Below, one piece after another: positions 1-11,560 of a stretch of 64,000 bases of DNA. The translations under genes were made by a program, and so were the position numbers. The stretch comes from Ctena decussata (lineage: Eukaryota; Mollusca; Bivalvia; Lucinida; Lucinidae). The notes beneath the pieces were generated by a model. It saw only the letters and a list, made by a program, of their open reading frames with translations, did not search any database and was not told the DNA's origin. Location of the stretch: NCBI GenBank assembly GCA_963989385.1, contig OZ022503.1, forward strand, positions 54,620,858 through 54,684,857. The letters run 5' to 3'. How positions within the stretch are numbered: the first letter of the stretch is position 1; every line of letters begins with the position of its first letter.

Positions 1-3000
1 ATCTTGATTTATAAAAAAACAAACTGAGCTTTTTTTAAAAAAGGATGACTTATCCATCACGCAAGACCTGTAACGTATATCAATATAACTAAAAATAAAT
101 GATAAAATAAACAATCATGATCTGAATTAATTGCTTGAATGAAGTAAGGATGTGTTGTAACAAAGACACCCTGTCTCATCTGATTGAATCATACCCATCT
201 TTGAAAGAACTGCTTGTATATTTTGAATTAGTTAGGTAGCGGTTAGCAGGGGCATTGACAGATTAAGAGAAAATGCAACTTTTTTTCTTAAGAATCTCCC
301 TTAAATTGACAAAAATTGCTAACTGTAGATGGTGTAGCCCTTCAGTGTAATATTTTATGTCTTAAGTTAGCAGATTTACATCAACCCGAGAAGAAAGTTA
401 GCAGATGTACATCAAACGGAGAAGAAACACCAAGTTATATGACTTTGAACTATAATTATATGGGGTTGTCCTGTACTTGAAAGGCAATGTAACAGTAACA
501 TTACGTTACATGTTTGTAATCTATCAGGGATTTATTATTATTATTGAGAAAGTGTTTTCGTAGGCTTCATTCTTAGATGTCAGAGAACACTTAACTTACC
601 ACTACTAAGATGGCAAAATTCGCTATTAAATTCACCAAGAACTCATCAGTACACAAAGAGATCTTTACATCTGAAGCATGTAGAGCTTTCTTAGCATTTA
701 ATCTGACTTGTAGCATATCACAAAACCCATCTTTTAAAATAACATGCAACCAGGAAATTATGTATATAAGTGATTTATGTCTTGGTTTAGAACTGTCACA
801 GAGGTGATACCTATTTCCCTACCTGTGCTGCCGACCGAACCAATCAGACAACTTACACGCAAAGGAGCCTGTCAGCTAAGGCAACTGACAGAAGTATCGA
901 CTCAGGTGACTGTTAATAATACCCTTATTGCTATGATGTCGATTTTATCCTCATTCAACAGCCCTTTGCACAGTACTACCTCAAAAGGAAGATTGTGTTA
1001 ATCCCACTTTTATACCTTACATGCTGAATTGTAAACAACGTTACCCGTTTGTATTGCTCCCATCGGTTACACTGCTACATATTATTATCACTGTGACAAT
1101 GTGACAATGAAAAACTATGTTTTCATGAAACACAGAGTGTCTTATTATCGGTCTGTGCCCGACATATATCGTTCAGTGTAAAATTACAAAGATTCATTCG
1201 GTCAGGTAATACTGTACACCCCTGTCTGTGTTCGGATACATTATCACACACAGGTAAATATAACAAAAGTCTAATTGAACTTTGATCATTCAACTTTTAT
1301 TATGTACATTTCTTCAGTTGTTGTATTGATATTAGCGGCGTAATAATACTGTATATTAGATAAGGATCATTCAGAATAGCAGTAACACTTAATAAATACT
1401 AAGTTTATTTCCGTGATTATTGCGAAGCTGCAATATGGTAATATGATCAAAGTCAATGAAATCATTTGAAAATCAGGAATTAAGGTCATTTACATGATAT
1501 CTACAGTATGCATCACTTGTACCATTTCTTTATTGCTGTTCAGAACTAATATACTACTGTTTGAGCATATACGATATGAGAACTATATAAACTACTCAGT
1601 ATCTGGTGGTTTTCGTTACTCGTTCCATTTTCCTTCTCTTTGTTTTGTTATCGTGCTGCAAAGTAAAATTATGGTTAGATAAATTATTAGGAAAAAACTG
1701 GGATTCGCCAAGACAGAACAGCAATATCCTACATCAAAATACTTTGTCATCTTTACTTGCCATTTTGATATGTGGCTTTAAAACTCTGTTGAACTCTGTC
1801 CCTTAAAACATAAATTAACTGTTAAATCAAAAGTAAACATAGGTTCCATACTGAATCAATTTTTTAACAGACGGTTGTATATAACCATACTAGTACGAAA
1901 AAGGGGAGAAAATAACATGAAAGTAAAGATGATCTTTACAAAAGTATGTGCATACATGTATTTTTATTGCTGTGGTAGCCCGTGAAACAACTTTCTTTTA
2001 TTCTTTGCCTTCTACATGTACTTATAATAATTGTGTGTAACATGGTACTCTAAAGGTCCAAACTAGTACATTACCGTTGTGAACTATAACCATAGGCCAG
2101 ATATCCTATGTAATAAACTACCCTGCAACCTTTTATTCCGGAGTTAGTTTCGTTTTTCGACTTAAGCTAAACAATAATGTTCCCCTTGGTCACGTAAAAT
2201 ACGTGAAAGTCTTACGAACCTAAGTATTCTCTGTCAGCAAATGCTCGCGTAAGCTTTGTCAGGTAACAGTGTGGCTTCACTCTTCAAGGGTCAGGTTATA
2301 TTTTCTGTTTTAGATTCTTACAACTTGTATGTTAAATGTACCAGATATTTTCAATAATATTTTGAATATCTGATAACTGGTAATGTTTGACTTACCATGA
2401 CCAGGAAAATCGCCGATCAGGTTTCAACTTCCTCAGACTGACTATATCACTTTATTTGGCACTTTTATGCACATCAAATGCTTGTTTATGATTGCAGATT
2501 TATTTTCTTTAAAGTAATAAGTCTGTTTTAGCAGTTTTTGCTTTATATGCAAAGATGTCACGTATGTTACTGCACCAAGACTCATAAATTTGAGTAGCTG
2601 GGCAATAGCTTCAAAAAAAAAAGTGTTGGTGTATGCTATAACAAATAAGCAAACAGCAAAATGTGGTGTGCCTGTTCTGAATCTGTCAAGTCTTATTTAT
2701 TACGGTTTGAAATATTCTTAGTTTCGTCACGTATAAAACACACCTCATGAAGTCCTTAAACCACTGGGTAATAAAGCTGGTAGCACCAAAAACAGTATTC
2801 CATAAGAACTACCAGGATATTATTTTAATAAATGTTCTGTGAGAGATAATGACGTAATACTGGAAGTTGAATTATAGATTAAAGTTATTTACGTTACTAC
2901 TTGTGGTAGTTAATGATGAAAAAACAAGCTTAGCTGTATTTTCTAATACTTACAGATGAGTCTATAGAAAAAAAAACAAGAATAAAAATAAAACATAAGG

Positions 3001-3420
3001 AGCTACCTAGACATTACATGATTTTAACATAAATACATATATGTAACGTATATTATCGATTGTTACGGCCAAAGAGTTATCAGAAAAAATGGCAACATGT
3101 GTTTTTCCATTGTGTACTCACCACTGATGAAGTTGATATATGTTGCCAAAAATTAACACGAATGTTCACGGGAACGACATATGCCCCCGGACTAAATAAA
3201 TCATTATCTCAACGATCAGTATGATGATAATTTACAATTAATCTTAACAATGACGTCAACGTCAACGTATGTTTAACGTACTTTAAATAGACACAAACAC
3301 TTGAAAATTCATTTGTCATGCAAGTTACATGTCATAGTCATAAATGCAAAGCAAAAGTCTGTGATCCGTATAACTTTGTAATCATGGGTAAAATTCACGC
3401 CTTAACCATAGAAGTCCTTT
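1..3420. other. AT-rich stretch without recognisable gene
   Basis: No open reading frame here looks like a known protein; the longest are short and of low complexity. I see no tRNA, rRNA or clear transposon ends. A 21-base phrase around 821-841 recurs around 3425-3445 with one mismatch and is discussed under the candidate exon. Probably intergenic or intronic DNA. Confidence 0.6.
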
Positions 3421-3426
3421 GCTTAC

Positions 3427-3460
3427 CTGTGCTGTCGACCGAACCGTAAAAAGACGCCAT
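3427..3460 (-). other. candidate first coding exon ending in a splice donor
   Basis: On the minus strand an ATG at 3460 opens 34 coding bases (MASFYGSVDST plus one base) that stop at CACAG followed by GTAAGC, a good match to a metazoan 5' splice site. The last 17 exon bases and the donor recur around 821-841 (minus) with one substitution and a GTAGGG donor. This could be a duplicated exon end or a short dispersed repeat. No matching acceptor exon could be assigned by eye. Confidence 0.15.
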
Positions 3461-4950
3461 TTGAAGATGCCAAAGGAAGTGGCTCGCGACAGAGAAGGAG
3501 GTAGTAAGCAGTACCAGTTATGGTAGATGACACATGTATGCTATACATACACACTAGGCTATGGTGAGGATTGTGAGGAACAGGCAAGCACTGTATACCA
3601 AAGATAGTACAAAAGGAAATATTGATGCTTTGGAATCACACACATACACACGTATGCACGCATGCATGCACGCACAATTCTAGAGAAACAATGCAAATTT
3701 ACTATGCCTCATGAGAGAAAAAAGTAGCCTGACCGTGGCGGCACTCAAATTTACAACCAAATTTGAAGCAATAGAATGGGCTACATGGGACATACAATGG
3801 AAAGGCTGGTCTTTTGATGACCAACAAATATATTGTCATCCATTTATGCACCAAAATTAAGTTTGAAGCATTTTTTTATCTTGCTGTTCAATATATGCGC
3901 AATAACGTATCATAATAACTACTCATTTTGTAGTTTGCGTCGTCAGAAAAGATCAGGCGCTTTAAATCTATTGTAGGAGCAAATCCGGGACTTGTAGGAA
4001 AAAATCCGGGACCTATGAAAAATGAAAATGGGCTTACAGACCTATTTAAATTATTGTAAAGTGTCAAAAGATAATGAGACATTTTTCCCAACACCGATTT
4101 ATGATTAAAACTAACGTTACCCTATGGTAAACTTCGCAGACATAGACATAGAGGACAGTTCTTCAAGATGTACCCAAAAGAAAATTTCCAGGTTTCTTTT
4201 ATCTGTTGACCACGTTAACATGTGTATTTTATCTAATTTGCCTAATTTCTACCAAGAATAAGCATAGGACTTGTAGATAAATGTTTTAATAGACTAAACT
4301 CACCAATTTGTCGCACCGGTTTTCGGTTATGACGTCACGGAGAAAAAATCATTGATGATTTGGAAAAAATCCGGGACCGTTGTCAGAAAAAATCGTTGAC
4401 GATTGTCAGAAAAAATCATCGCCCACCGGGACTAAGCAACCACCCAGTGAAATTGGGACTGTGTTAGTGTCCGAATTTGGTGTCACGCACCTGAGTATTT
4501 TCCTTTTTACTGTGGGAACTTCGTGGGTTGACATTGGGGGTGACTACGGTGGGCCCCGACTGTCTGCAGCGGTCTGCCAGGTGTGCCTGGTACTCTTTCA
4601 AAGCAAGTAAGTTCCCACTGTGGGCTAGGAATACTTTAGTACTGTTCAAAGGCTGACATAGCTGGCCAAATGTTAGTCTGTTCATAGGGGAATAATCCGA
4701 GATTGCAGTCTTGAATCTTGAACTTAAGTAGAACCCAACACTCTACCCTCCTCCCCTCATGGGAATAACTCCCATACTATGAACTGGCGCAACAACACAT
4801 GTCATGCATATCTAGTTTAAGATAGTTGTTTTAATGTGCATTAATTGTCTGTGATTGAATTTAACGCTACCGTTTACTTGTATCGATCTAGTTAAGGCAA
4901 TTAATTAAGTCAATTAGCCTATAGTGCAAGAATGACTGTTAAGGGAAAGT
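3461..4950. other. non-coding stretch with short internal repeats
   Basis: Holds a CA-type microsatellite (about 3640-3675, ACACACATACACACGTATGC and similar). A phrase reading AAATCCGGGAC recurs around 3980, 4004 and 4367, and TGTCAGAAAAAATC is repeated in tandem at 4381-4420. There is also a 10-bp inverted repeat GTGGGAACTT / AAGTTCCCAC near 4510 and 4610. These look like decayed repeat fragments. No gene seen. Confidence 0.4.
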
Positions 4951-5028
4951 GAGGATAAATTATCAAGCAGCAGACGGGCTCTTAGTCGTTATTGCATTCC
5001 ATTTATTCTAATATCATTCTTCCCTGTG

Positions 5029-6042
5029 TCAACAACAATAATATAGAGCTTCTCTCCAGTATGTGTGGCCAAAAATGGAAGTAAACCGTAAAGGGACGTT
5101 ACAATAATATAACTGTGAGTTTGTTTGCAGAGTTTGAAAATCATTTGCGTTACGTAAACTGTAATAAGCGTTGGTTCCAACAGAAGGCGGAACAAGTGAG
5201 GATAGATATGTTGGACAAAGACCAGATTTCATCTTGAAGAACAGAAGAAGTTTATGATTCAAACGTCTAGAAGATAACGTCTCCCACCCGGTTTCTTTAT
5301 ATAGTGACTCAATAGAAACCAATTTAGTTGTTCCAGAAACAATTCTTGCCGCCTCTATTTGATTTTTTTCGAGCTCATCAGCCTCATATTGGGTACAATT
5401 ATCCCAAACCACATCCGCATATTCTAAGAGAGGTCTAATGAAGGAAAAATAGATAGTTTCTAAAGATTTTCTGTCGATGATAAATTTAAGTTTCCTCATA
5501 ATGTTTATTCTATGCCATGCTTTGGTTTTAACTTCTGTAATATGATCATGCCATTTACAGTCACTAGAAAAAGTAATACCTAAATGTTTATGTTGATTCA
5601 CTTCGTTTATTGCTTGCTGGTTCATATAGATGGGAGAATGGTGAGGCCTATTTTGTTTTCTGGAGAAGAGTAATGATTCAGACTTAGAAGGATTAAATGT
5701 TACAAGCCAGTTAGAGGCCCACTGATGTATCTTTTCCATGTCAGAGTTAAGTTTTTCTGCAGCGTCAGTGGGGTTGTCAACTATAACGTAGAGACTTGTG
5801 TCATCAGCAAAGAGTCTGATTGTAGAATTAATGTCTTCAACTATATCATTAATGTAGACAAGAAAAAGAAGAGGGCCGAGTATAGATCCCTGAGGAACAC
5901 CTGCATTAATAGATGCCCAGCTGGAAGAAGCACCAGGTAGAACAACCCGTTGAACTCTGTTGTCAAGATAGTCAGTAAACCAGTTTAAGAGAGGACCGCC
6001 TATGCCAACCGATTCAAGTTTGAAGAGAAGACCTTTGTGCCA
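5029..6042 (-). pseudogene. retrotransposon ORF2, C-terminal half of reverse transcriptase
   Basis: This continues the upstream frame after the single TAA: WHKGLLFKLES, then the box B motif GVPQGSILGPLLFLVYIND, then FADDTSLY (catalytic Asp pair, 5800-5811), then KCKWHDHIT-like thumb sequence (HLGITFSSDCKWHDHI) and the CR1-type tail with RPLLEYADVVWDNC. The first ATG after the stop is at 5739, which would lack the catalytic Asps, so no functional restart is likely. The C-terminal 40 residues (TNSQLYYCNVPL onward) do not match the usual SFFP...WNSLP tail and may be frameshifted. Confidence 0.85.
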
Positions 6043-7782
6043 TTACCTGTCGAAAGCTTTGCTAATGTCACAGAATATGGCACGCACTTCTTTCCCTTCG
6101 TCCAAGGCTTTACAGAATGTGTTATATATGTCAACTAACTGATTGACTGTCGAGTCACCTGGAACAAATCCCGATCGAAGGGTTGTAATAACCTGATTAT
6201 CTCGAAAGAAATTAAAAATGTGTTTATGTACTAATTTTTCTAATACTTTACCTATAGAGCTGAGAAGAGAGATAGGTCTATAGTTAGAAGGATCTGAGGC
6301 ATCATTTTTCTTAAAAATTGGAGTAACGTTAGCTTGTTTCCATATATCTGGCACTTTACCAGTCACAATAGAGTAGTTAAATAGGTCACATAAGGGATGG
6401 GATAATGAATGTGAAAGTTCTTTAAGGATACGATTGTTTATGCTGTCAGAGCCGGAAGCTTTACCTGTTTTCAAAGACTTTAAAACTGTTTCAACTTCAC
6501 ATGGAGTAAACTGGATAGTGTTAATCGTGTTATTACTTTGGGTTGCCATTGCAGGTAGCGGAGTGTTATTATCATCTAAAGTATTTTGTTCACAGAAGAA
6601 TTCATTTAGGAGTTCGGCTTTATCTTTGTTATCGGAATAGATGATGCCTTGCTTGGAAAGAGGTGGAATGTTGGCCGTAGATGTTGGTTTAATAAATTGT
6701 TTCAGCGTCTTCCACCAGTCTTTTGGGCCAAGATCATTATCCCTTAATTTTACTGCAAGTTTGTCAGTTTGAAGCTTTTTGGATTTTCGAATTTCGCTCG
6801 TTACTTTATTTCGATAAATTTTGAAATTTTGTAAATCTGATATATTCTTTGTTCTTTTGTACTTGTCATACAGCCGTTTTCTCTTCTTTATCATTTTTTT
6901 AATATTGTTGTTCATCCAGTGTGGATCTGATTGCCTAACCTTGATTAATTTGTTTGGAATGTGTGTTTTGGAAGTTTTAATTACATGCTCTGTTAAGTTG
7001 TTTGCATATATGTTAATGTCATCATTTTTCAGTGTATCCCAATTGGTGCCTGAAATTTCTTGTGACAGTGATTCATAATTACCCCTATCAAAAAGCCAGA
7101 TATGTCTAGAAAACGGTTTCTGTTTAGGCTTATCAAATTTCAGGATACAGTAAATAGGACAATGATATCTTATATTTTGTTCTAGAAAAGGTTCACCAAC
7201 TCCAGACAGAAGTACATCATTTTTGTTGGAGGTTAGAAACAGATCAATAGTTGAGTTTGATGTTTCAGTATAATGAATTGGATCAGTAATTAGCTGGTCT
7301 AGGTTGTACTGTAAGCAAATGTCTTCAATTTTCCTAGCAGATCTGTTGACTAACATGTCTAAATTAAAGTCTCCAGTGACAAGAATGTTATGTGGGTTTG
7401 TGTCTAAAGCAAGTCCAATGGAATCCTCAATTGAACTGAAAACAGCAGGTGAAGAATTCGGAGGTCTGTAAAAGGTGCCTATTAGTAATTTCTTGTTGTG
7501 TAATAAAAGTTCAATCCAAACGCATTCGATATCCGGTAACTCTAGAGTATGTTTTCGTGTAGAAACAATATTTTTATTTACATAAACACAGACACCACCG
7601 TGCGAATCTCCCACACGATCGCGTCTGTATGTTATATATCCATTTAGTTCAATATCAACATTCTCAGTTCTTCCATCTAGCCACGTTTCCGTTAGGCAGA
7701 TTACATCACAATTAGAAAGTTCAGCCTCAAGTATATCTTTCTTATTCGAAAAACTCTGAGTATTGTAGTGAACAATGGACAA
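6043..7782 (-). pseudogene. retrotransposon ORF2, endonuclease plus N-terminal half of RT
   Basis: The frame opens with SIVHYNTQSF, the usual first strand of the APE-type endonuclease, followed by LTETWL with the catalytic Glu (~residue 32), the YRRDR and GGVCVYV block, FYRPPN (~107) and VTGDFNLD (~142). A linker leads to the RT, with SGSDSI and NYRPISLLSS, and the frame ends at AIFCDISKAFDR, where a TAA replaces the next codon. The catalytic Asp of RT box A is present. The frame continues unchanged past the stop. The true start is upstream of 7782, because the open frame runs to about 7830 before meeting a stop; TTG at 7782 is not a credible initiator. Confidence 0.85.
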
Positions 7783-7790
7783 TTTATTCT

Positions 7791-7997
7791 CTAACGAGAC
7801 TCGTTTGAACTTGATGAATTCATAGAGAATTCAGAATCTGGCCCCGGGTTTGGCTGTATATCACCGCTCTTTAATAACAATAAAGATAATATTATAAGAA
7901 GCTCGAAAGTTGATAGGTAATTGAGACCTTTAACCTTCAAATGACAACAATAAAACAAACCTATGCGCATCCTGTATGCAATAAGCTCTGTATTCAT
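7791..7997 (-). pseudogene. N-terminal leader with 2A-like peptide
   Basis: From ATG at 7997 the frame reads MNTELIAYRMRIGLF, then a leucine/isoleucine-rich stretch (YLSTFELLIILSLLLL), then KSGDIQPNPGP at 7839-7865, then a Ser/Asn-rich linker and a stop at 7791-7793. GDIQPNPGP fits the ribosome-skipping 2A consensus D-(V/I)-E-x-N-P-G-P except Q for E. 2A-like sequences at the start of ORF2 are established for CR1-type elements of sea urchin, amphioxus and oyster. The hydrophobic run before it could act as a signal sequence when skipping fails (inference). The endonuclease frame begins within a few bases but is shifted by one. Confidence 0.7.
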
Positions 7998-9053
7998 GAT
8001 ATACAATCTACAATGCAGCGAATCTGTTTCAAGGATGCGAGCATAGGTCTCCTTGAGACAAACAGCTGTAATGCATAGGTTGCAAACATTTTATTGAAAT
8101 ATGTTTTATCCCCGTGGAGCAAGAATGTAACATAAACATTGATAATATGAAAATAGAACTAGAAAATGTGTTTATGAAACACTATGCCCCCAACCATATG
8201 CTTGTCTCTAGAGAAGGTTCATCCAATAATGCTTGTACCTTTGTACCATAGGCTTACAATGCACTAAGTCGAAAAAGGGGCTTAACTCAGTCAAAAATTT
8301 ACGAATTGTTTTCGAAAGTTAATCAGGTCATCTACACCTTGGGCATTGTCATCCTGCAAAACCTCATGATCCTAGCATCAGGGGTTTTTGAGATATTTTG
8401 TTCACAAGCTTCCATAGGCAAATAATGCACTAAGTTGAAAAAGGGGAATAACTCAATCCAAAATTTACAAATTATTTTCAAAAGTTAATCAGGTCATCTA
8501 CACCACAGGCAGTATCTTCCTGCATAAAATCATGCTCCTAGCATCAGGTGTTCTTGAGATATTTTGTTCACAAGGTTCCATAGGCTTACAATGCACTAAG
8601 TCGAAAAAGGGGCATAACTCAATCAAAAGTTAATCAGGTCATCTACACCACAGGCAGTATCTTACTGCAAAAAATCATGCTCCTAACATCAGGGGTTCTT
8701 GAGATATTTTGTTCACAAGGTTCCATAGGCTTACAATGCACGAAGTCGAAAAAGGGGCATAACTTTGTCAAAAATTCACGAATTTGTTTCAAAAGTTAAT
8801 CAGGTCATCTACACCTTGGGCATTGTCATCCTGCAAAACCTCATGATCCTAGCATCAGGGGTTTTTGAGATATTTTGTTCACAAGCTTCCATAGGCAAAT
8901 AATGCACTAAGTTGAAAAAGGGGCATAACTCAATCCAAAATTTACAAATTATTTTCAAAAGTTAATCAGGTCATCTACACCACAGGCAGTTTCTTCCTGC
9001 ATAAAATCATGCTCCTAGCATCAGGGGTTCTTGAGATATTATGTTCGCAAGGT

Positions 9054-10560
9054 TCCACAGGCTAAGTCGAAAAAGGGGCATAACTCTGGAAATACATTGC
9101 CGGCGGTAAAATAAAAAAATACGGGTCTGCTTATTTTCCATACTGATTATGTGTATAAAGTTTCAAGTTCCTAGCTCTTATTGTTCTTGACTATATGTAA
9201 GGGTACCTTTGTACCATAGGCCTCAATGCACTAAGTCGAAAAAGGGGAATAACTCGATCAAAAATTCACAAATTTTTTTCAAAAGTTAATCAGGTCATCT
9301 ACACCACAGGCAGTATCTTCCTGCAAATAATCATGCTCCTAGCTTCAGGGGTTCTTGAGAGATTTTGTTCACAAGGTTCCATAGGCTTATAATGCACTAA
9401 GTCGAAAAAGGGGCATAACTCGGTCAAAAATTCACGAATTTGTTTCAAAAGTTAATCAGGTCATCTACACCTTGGACATTCTAATCTTGCAAAGCCTCAT
9501 GATCCTAGCATCAGGGGTTCTTGAGATATTTTGTTCACAAGGTTCCACAGGCTAAGTCGAAAAAGGGGCATAACTCTGGAAATACATTGCCGGCGGAAAA
9601 ATAAAAAAATACGGGTCTGCTTATTTTCCATACTGATCATGTCTATAAAGTTTCAAGTTCCTACCTCTTATTGTTCTTGACTATATGTAAGGGTACCTTT
9701 GTACCATAGGCCTCAATGCACTAAGTCGAAAAAGGGGAATAACTCGATCAAAAATTCACGAATTTTTTTCAAAAGTTAATCAGGTCATCTACACCACAGG
9801 CAGTATCTTCCTGCAAATAATCATGCTCCTAGCATCAGGGGTTCTTGAGATATTTTGTTCACAAGGTTCCATAGGCTTACAATGCACTAAGTCGAAAAAG
9901 GGGCATAACTCGGTCAAAAATTCACGAATTTGTTTCAAAAGTTAATCAGGTCATCTACACCTTGGGCATTCTCATCTTGCAAAACCTCATGATCCTAGCA
10001 TCAGGGGTTCTTGAGATATTTTGTTCACAAGGTTCAACAGGCTAAGTCGAAAAAGGGGCATAACTCTGGAAATACATTGCCGGCGGAAAAATAAAAAAAT
10101 ACGGGTCTGCTTATTTTCCATACTGATCATGTGTATAAAGTTTCAAGTTCCTAGCTCTTATTGTTCTTGACTATATGTACCATAGGCCTCAATGCACTAA
10201 GTCGAAAAAGGGGAATAACTCGATCAAAAATTCACGAGTTTTTTTCAAAAGTTAATCAGGTCATCTACACCACAGGCAGTATCTTCCTGCAAAAAATCAT
10301 GCTCCTAGCTTTAGGGGTTCTTGAGATATTTTGTTCACAAGGTTCCATAGGCTTACAATGCACTAAGTCGAAAAAGGGGCATAACTCGGTCAAAAATTCA
10401 CGAATTTGTTTCAAAAGTTAATCAGGTCATCTACACCTTGGGCATTCTCATCCTGCAAAACCTCATGATCCTAGCATCAGGGGTTCTTGAGATATTTTGT
10501 TCACAAGGTTCCACAGGCTAAGTCGAAAAAGGGGCATAACTCTTGAAATATGTGACCAGC
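9054..10560 (+). repeat. ~485-bp higher-order repeat inside the Pearl-like element
   Basis: The phrase CAGGCTAAGTCGAAAAAGGG followed by an AAATACATTGCCGGCGG block starts near 9057, 9546 and 10037, and a diverged last copy near 10512. Each period contains two ordinary ~160-bp units plus one alternative unit (TACGGGTCTGCTTATTTTCC, TTCCTAGCTCTTATTG). The trimer, not the monomer, was therefore the unit of amplification. Sequence identity is high between periods, suggesting recent expansion. Confidence 0.7.
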
Positions 10561-10655
10561 GGAAAAAAGAAAAAACACGTTTTCGCTTATTTTTCATACT
10601 GATCATGTGTATAAAGTTTCAAGCTCCTAGCTCTTACGGTTCTTGAGATAGAGGA

Positions 10656-10745
10656 CAGACGGACAGACGGACGGACGGACAGACGGACAGACGGACAGGC
10701 CCAAACCAATATGCCCCCACAATTTCTCCGAAATTGGGGGCATAA
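10656..10745 (+). repeat. ACGG microsatellite plus terminal hairpin
   Basis: An imperfect (GACGGACA)n run is followed by GGCCCAAACCAATATGCCCC, then CACAATTTC, TCCG, GAAATTG and GGGGCAT, forming a stem-loop whose outer part is the element's inverted end. The flank after it is A-rich. The arrangement microsatellite, hairpin, A/T-run recurs in the elements at 55056 and 57849. Confidence 0.7.
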
Positions 10746-10848
10746 AAACAACATGAGAAAGAAATTGGAATAGGGACGGAGGAAGTATTTGAATTCAAAA
10801 TGGCATTGGTAGACGTTCGTCAACACTATTTTGATGTCCTGAGACGAT

Positions 10849-10962
10849 CAACCAGCAGGCACATGACGCCAGAATGACGTCGCACTGACGTCAACTCGAC
10901 GTCGTCACATCGCGTCGACGTCAGTACGACGCCACTCTAGCGCCACGCATCTGCCGGGTAAA
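10849..10962. repeat. ACGTC-rich palindromic MITE-like element
   Basis: The left part reads CCAGCAGGCACATGACGCC and the right part GCGCCACGCATCTGCCGGGT, so the element is a decayed palindrome. It is filled with spaced GACGTC words (TGACGTCAACTCGACGTCGT and similar). It belongs to the same family as the copies at 11115, 21734, 21997, 22763, 22871 and 57720. Confidence 0.6.
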
Positions 10963-11114
10963 AGTAAACGTTTGGTTAACAGTTGGCAGCGTCATTATGT
11001 TCATTTGTAATTTCAAAACACAGAACATGTTGACTTTAATACAAGAGACTACTACTGCTATTTATTTAATTCTTTCTTATCCTCGATCTATATAGATACT
11101 ATATTACAGTAACT

Positions 11115-11225
11115 ACCCAGCAGCCACACGACGCCGAGATGACGTCACAATGACGTCGATATGACGCAATGACGTCGCATCAACGTCAGTACGACGCCAC
11201 CCCGACGTCATGCGCCTGCTGGGTA
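11115..11225. repeat. ACGTC-rich palindromic MITE-like element
   Basis: Ends read ACCCAGCAGCCACACGACG and CGTCATGCGCCTGCTGGGT, inverted copies of each other. The interior is a series of ATGACGTC/GACGTCG words about 10-15 bases apart. No coding capacity. This copy lies ~150 bp from the one at 10849, so insertions of this family come in pairs here as well as in the 3.2-kb array. Confidence 0.65.
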
Positions 11226-11404
11226 AGTTTGTTGATTTCAGTTTACATAGCGAATTCAGTAACAGACACTTATGCGCTAGAGACATTTGCGGGCAAGAAC
11301 TGTGATCTATCAAAATTCGTTTACATATATTGATTATTTCCCTTGTTGTTGATTTCTTTCCCGATGGCTTACAATATTTTACGTCCATTACGACAGTATT
11401 TCAG

Positions 11405-11560
11405 TCATATCAGGACTCTTGGAGGATCACAGCTAAAGGCTGTGTGCAATGAAACCCTGTCTATGTTTGAAGAGTTTTCTGGATCCAGCGGGAATTGAAC
11501 CCAGGACCGCCAGGTAAGAAAAGGCAAGCGCTTAACCCAAAGGGCTATCAGGGCTCCCCT
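11405..11560 (-). mobile_element. tRNA-derived SINE head
   Basis: On the minus strand GAGCCCTGATAGCCCTTTGG, a tRNA-like 5' part with an A-box-like GGGTTAAGCGC, is followed by GGTTCAATTCC, a good B box, and GCTGGATCC. The anticodon arm is degenerate, so this is not a working tRNA. Sequence after the head (AAAACTCTTCAAACATAG...) would be the SINE body. Its 3' end is not defined. Confidence 0.45.

Larger units (their letters stand above)
5029..7997 (-). mobile_element. CR1/L2-like non-LTR retrotransposon, 2A-bearing, recently inactivated
   Basis: Reading the minus strand there is a short hydrophobic leader with a 2A-type motif, then an apurinic-type endonuclease domain, then a reverse transcriptase with the FADD catalytic box (5800-5811). 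The endonuclease and RT parts share one frame from 7782 to 5029, about 917 codons, interrupted by one TAA at 6043-6045. The leader is one frame off, so a single indel separates it. No ORF1 is evident upstream, so the copy may be 5'-truncated. The last ~40 residues do not resemble the usual C-terminal tail of the family. The 3' terminus is not resolved; low damage suggests a fairly young insertion. Confidence 0.85.
8183..10745 (+). mobile_element. Pearl-like non-autonomous element with internal tandem repeats
   Basis: The ends are inverted: TATGCCCCCAA at about 8184 and TTGGGGGCATA at 10733-10743. Inside, a ~160-bp unit containing GTTAATCAGGTCATCTACAC recurs at about 8318, 8481, 8621, 8800, 8960, 9282, 9447, 9766, 9932, 10246 and 10407. 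Near the right end lies a (GACGGACA)n tetranucleotide tract, and the last bases form a hairpin. Tandem ~160-bp cores plus an ACGG microsatellite and short inverted ends are the described plan of bivalve Pearl elements, now linked to Helentron-type non-autonomous elements (established family knowledge). No transposase or helicase is encoded; ORFs inside are shadows. Confidence 0.75.

Noticed and set aside
3121..3172. Second hammerhead-like motif (ACTGATGAAG)
   Set aside because: No stem II pairing and no GAAA core in the right place; only the CTGATGA word matches.
8183..10745. CRISPR-like array of regularly spaced repeats
   Set aside because: The units are contiguous ~160-bp tandem repeats without unique spacers, in a eukaryotic transposon context.
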